Shown: piece after piece, positions 60,230 through 64,000 of the stretch
Layout of the letters: the number at the start of each line of letters is the position of its first letter
Position numbering within the stretch: position 1 is the first letter of the stretch
Source of the DNA: Cololabis saira
Lineage: Eukaryota > Chordata > Actinopteri > Beloniformes > Belonidae
DNA: 64,000 nt
Assembly: GCF_033807715.1 (NCBI RefSeq)
Contig: NC_084599.1
Location: 5,942,125-6,006,124, forward strand
Direction: 5' to 3'
The notes under the pieces: model-generated
Told to the model about the DNA's origin: nothing
Database searches by the model: none
The model's input: only the letters and a program-made list of their open reading frames with translations
Made by a program: the position numbers and the translations under genes

Positions 60230-60380
60230 CTCATTCAAGCCAATGGGGAAGTGTGTCCACACCTTTGGTCTGTACTGTGTATATATGTATACTTTGTCAT
60301 TCGTTTGTATTAAAAATAAAAATGTTGTTCTGTCTTCCGTGACTTGTTGGAGACATTATGGAGAACATCACTGGGAGTAA

Positions 60381-60986
60381 GGCCCAGTCCCAATCCCCCC
60401 CACTACCCCTACTTTTCAGCCCTACCCCTAAATTTTGCGCGTTTCCGTGAGGGTAGTGGTGTCCCAATTCCTCTTTGCATGTAGGGCTAGTGGACATAAC
60501 GAGGACTAGTGTGTATGAATCTAGCCCTTCAGAGTGAGGGATTTCAGATGCTGACTTCGCGACCGAGGGCCAGAAAAATTTCCCAGAATGCTTTACGTCA
60601 TCATTTGCAGACTGAATCAAACAAAAAAACATGGCGGACATTTCTTAACAGGCGTTATTTGGATAAACTGAGCCCAGGTTGGGGATCTTAACGGTTACGC
60701 CTGAAAAAATATTAAAACTTAATAAAGTGGCATATTAACAGCGCTACAGCTGAAATTAAAACACCTTTTAGCTCTGGGCTTCCTGATATGGTGTGACGTA
60801 TGTGCAAACGTAACTACGCAGTCGCTTACGTACCCGAATGTAAACCACGCAGTGACGTAGCAAGTGGTGTCACAATCGCTAGGGAAGATTACAAGGGCCC
60901 TAAGGTTTGTGGCTTCATTTTTATGGTGAAGTGGTATTGAGGGAGGGCTAGTGGTAGAAAGTAGGGGGTGTATTGGAATTGGCCCT
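60381..60986. mobile_element. 606-bp MITE with TAA target duplication
   Basis: Ends GGCCCAGTCCCAATCCCC and, inverted, AGGGCCAATTCCAATACACC, flanked by TAA at 60378-60380 and 60987-60989. A 3-bp TWA target is typical of PIF/Harbinger-like elements. No transposase frame. Confidence 0.75.
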
Positions 60987-60989
60987 TAA

Positions 60990-62676
60990 ACTTTGTTTTG
61001 TGTTGGACCATCTCATCCAGCAGGGGGAGCGATGGGGTGATCTGGTCATGACCCGGGCCTGACTTGGGTTCTGGTGTATGTCATAAGGTCCCAATGCAGC
61101 TCATGCTACGTACGCTACCATTGACAAGGGTGACGGTGATTACTGTGACACCCAAACATGGCGGAGTTCAGATCCAATCATTGTGATTCAAGCCTGTAAT
61201 CAATAATCAAGTTAAAGTTAGGGCGACAAACTGGGATTGGAAGCTGCGCTGCCTGGCTGAGGACGATAGCCACTGGATATGGTGTGAGTTGAATTTAGTA
61301 AGAGTTCAGGTAAGTGGACATTCAAATCACATTATATCATGTTTTAAGATAAGATTAATTATTTTTAATTAAGTAAAAGTGAAATTCAACAGTTGTTAAA
61401 CACAGATACAACTCTTATATTAATGAATCAAATTTAAGATAGTTCTTAATTAAAGATAAAAAAACACCTTGTAGTGAAAGAAGTACTTTAATGGAAAAAC
61501 AAGACTGCAAAAGCATTTTTAAAAAGTTAAAAAAATAACTTTGTTTTAAGAAAATGAATCCTAATATTTGTCTAGTGCAAGAAATGTTGGTACGAATTAG
61601 GTAGGAATTCTAGTGAATCATTTTATTCTTATCCCATTGCCAGTTATTTTTGCTTGATATCTGACGAATTGACACGATTTAGGACTAAGCTGTTTTTGCA
61701 AATGGTGTCAGTTGTGACATTGCTGAAACTAATTTATAGGAATGTAAGAATACTTTGTTTTCCAGAATATTACGCTATTTTGCTAGTTTTAAGAATTTTA
61801 GTAAAGAACACCTTTCTTACCTCATTGGCAGAGACAGTTTTGCTTAAAATAAGAGGATTTTGACTTGATTTAGGAACACTCGCCTTACACTCGCATAGGC
61901 TTAGCTTGTTGATTAGCAATTTCAATGTTCACAACTTGTAAACATCAAAAAAACATTGATGTTATTAAAAATAAATAAATAAATAATAAAGACAATACCA
62001 CAAAAAGTGAAAGAAACACATTTAGTTCATAGATATAGGATGTTGTAATGTGACTAGATATTTAATTGAAAATAAATGAGCTAATATGTGGGGAGACACA
62101 ACTGCACGCAAGTTGGTCAGTAAAAGGTTGTCTTTATGGATGTTTGCTGATATTTTTATCCTCCACCGGCTACAGTCACTAATCCAATAAAACGAGCGTG
62201 AGGGTGCACGAGACCAAATCTCTGCGACAACATGCAGCCGCAGGTGCTTCTGCTGTTAATCCAGCCCAGATTAAAGTCACAGTGATGATTTAATGAGAGA
62301 AGGAGGAACAATGGGGGTTAAGCAGGTTTACTGGGTGGGAGGGAAGTGTGTGTGTGTGTTACCTGGGGGGTTACCTGGTGGGCACTTTCAGAAAGTTTCA
62401 CCATGTAAAATAACAATTTAACTTGACAAAATTTTGAAGAAGTTTCCATCCTGTTTGTGTGTCGGACACTTTTCTCACAGTTCTGCATCATTCACTTTTT
62501 AATATATTTTCAGTATCCACATCGTTATTAGGAAAACTGACACTTGCAGATAAATGACAGTTCATGAAATTAATAACCCAAGGTATTTTGTGTGAAGAAA
62601 GAACATACGTGATATTTGTGATACACAGAAGGATATGATCAAATAGGATGACTGTGAAAAAGACAAAAAACTAAAA
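60990..62676 (+). other. Intergenic, no gene recognised
   Basis: 61300-61870 is AT-rich, with patches recalling the fold-back element at 40490-40790 (TTATTTTTGCTTGATATCTG, AATAAGAGGATTTTGACTTG). A (GT)n run lies at 62348-62360. Confidence 0.45.
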
Positions 62677-63075
62677 GTGTCATGGTTGGTCCTCCAGCCT
62701 TCAGTGGTTTTCCACTCCCCTCTCTCCTGCTCACTCCATCTGCCAGCCACGCCCACCTCGTCAGCCACGCCCACCTCATTAGCCACGCCCACCTCTTTAC
62801 TCACTCCCTTCACCTGCTCTCCCAGCTGCAGCCCCTCAGCAATCAAGACAGCCTAAAAGCTCCTCACTCCTGCACTCTCACTGCCAGATCGTCACTCTGT
62901 TTGGAGATGCAAGACCCTCCAGCATTCCCTGTCTTGACTTCCCGTTGCCGACCCTGCCTCTTCCTGGATCCTGCCTTGTCTCCTGCTCTCCTTTGCCTGA
63001 CCTTGTCTTCCGAACTTGACACTGATTGCTGCCTGATCCTTGTCTTGCATTCCTGCCTGCTCTTCGTCCCTGTTG
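62677..63075 (+). mobile_element. LTR-like block with short tandem repeat
   Basis: Starts GTGTCATGGTTGG, is rich in CCTGC/CTTGTC pyrimidine words like the LTRs at 9083-9400 and 34105-34455, and contains four units of AGCCACGCCCACCTC at 62741-62795. The right end is not defined and no second LTR is seen. Confidence 0.4.
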
Positions 63076-63596
63076 AGGGTAATGAAGCAAACCAGACAAA
63101 CTACCACCGTGTGCTCCGTGTGCTGCATTTTGGGTCCAAAATTTCACAGAAACAAATTAGAGGGGGGGCATTACATTTTTTCGGGGGGGCATACTTTTTC
63201 AACTTACATTTTATCTGCCTCAGGCTGCACAGTGGCTCCGTGGCATCTCCTACAGTATTGTCAAATCATTTTCTCTCAATAAAACGGGCAGTTCATCCCA
63301 AAATATATAAAAAAAAACAATACAGTAGTGTAGTGCTGTCCATTTATTCCACTCAAAGTCAAACATTTATGTAACAAAGAACAGCAACGGGGGCTGTGGC
63401 GTACACAGAACAGCACCATACAGCTTCACTTCTAATAGAAACATAAGCACTGATGTCACTGGAGTAACACTGGAGTAAACATTCATGCTAGGGCAGGTAG
63501 CTACAGCAGCAAGGGAGCACAAGGAGCAAAACAAAGCAGTGTGACCCTTCTGCCTGCAAGTAATATTAATTTGGTTTAACCAAGATGTAACCACTT

Positions 63597-63885
63597 TTAG
63601 TAGAGTGGCAGGCGACGTTTGTGGACTGTGTGAAACCTTCTAAAAACTTTGTCCTTCCACTCATTCCTAAATTTCCGAGTCAAGTCCTTCTCAAATGCCA
63701 ACTGGATGAGGTTGGCCTTGCGTTGATGAAGCATAGATAGGCGATGCTCTGTGAAGACATTCTTAAGAGTGGAAAAAGAATTTTCACAGGATGCGGTGCT
63801 GGCTCCAAAAGTCAGTCCATGTTTCAACGCTGTGAAGACGGTGGGCATTGCTTCCAGCGGCCTCTGGAACTGTTTCAGAATCTGT
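63597..63885 (-). pseudogene. hAT transposase 3' exon, runs off window
   Basis: On the - strand after a CTTACAG acceptor at about 63885: ILKQFQRPLEAMPTVFTALK, then GASTASCENSFSTLKNVF and AFEKDLTRKFRNEWK, ending RRLPLY and a stop. This is a hAT dimerisation domain with the conserved Cys-Glu in the ASCENSFS motif, a different lineage from the 18161 transposase. The frame is open, but the rest lies beyond the window edge, so intactness is unknown. Confidence 0.75.
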
Positions 63886-64000
63886 AAGGATTGATAAATA
63901 AGGTTGAAATCAATATTATTATAACCCAGATAACAATACACAGTACATAAAAATGTATGCAACATGTTGAACAGTCAAATAAATGCTCATCTCATTGAAC
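63886..64000 (-). other. Intron-like AT-rich sequence upstream of the hAT exon
   Basis: Likely an intron of the same hAT transposase gene; nothing further can be said. Confidence 0.4.

Noticed and set aside
62682..63374. 230-codon + strand frame
   Set aside because: Low-complexity (LISHAHL-type) start from the AGCCACGCCCACCTC repeat, continuing through LTR-like sequence; no domain.

Overview
The window is teleost fish nuclear DNA. It has split genes with GT-AG introns, tRNA-derived SINEs with (TGGA)n or (TGAA)n tails, L2-like LINEs ending in (TTGAA)n, Tc1, hAT and Harbinger-like DNA transposons, a retrovirus-like LTR element and many micro- and minisatellites. I see no bacterial or phage genes, no CRISPR array, no rRNA and no credible stand-alone tRNA gene.

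Two host genes can be rebuilt exon by exon, both on the + strand and head to tail. The first (14305-23131) has three coding exons giving 220 residues of the TenA/thiaminase II fold; from memory, this family includes the gene reported to give fish their thiaminase activity. It has a TATA box and an AP-1-like site just upstream. The second (24647-55856) has eleven coding exons giving 575 residues of an SLC1 excitatory amino-acid transporter closest by eye to EAAT5 (SLC1A7). All exon phases join without a break in both genes.

Region by region: 1-6677 holds an LTR end and then a retrovirus-like element with identical 377-bp LTRs, a proline-tRNA-type primer site and a wrecked interior containing a LINE piece. 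6678-8034 is the 3' part of a ZBED-like hAT element carrying a SINE. 8126-10640 is an L2-like LINE interrupted by an antisense LTR retroelement. 10650-13800 holds broken coding remnants (an acidic/lysine-rich piece and a SWIM zinc-finger gene) among inverted repeats. 14.2-23.1 kb is the TenA-like gene; its second intron contains a complete 3.8-kb hAT transposon with an intact transposase and perfect 8-bp target duplications. 24.6-55.9 kb is the transporter gene, whose introns hold a hAT derivative with a BED finger, Tc1 relics, LTR elements, SINEs and many antisense L2-like LINE copies. Two of these LINE copies form a tandem duplication with a 21-bp minisatellite grown from the LINE 3' end. 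56-64 kb is intergenic, with a THAP-domain relic, a TAA-flanked MITE, an LTR-like block and the 3' exon of another hAT transposase running off the window.

The two host genes are adjacent, but nothing in the sequence shows they act together. The mobile elements are mostly dead; the retrovirus-like element and the 17.9-21.7 kb hAT element look youngest.
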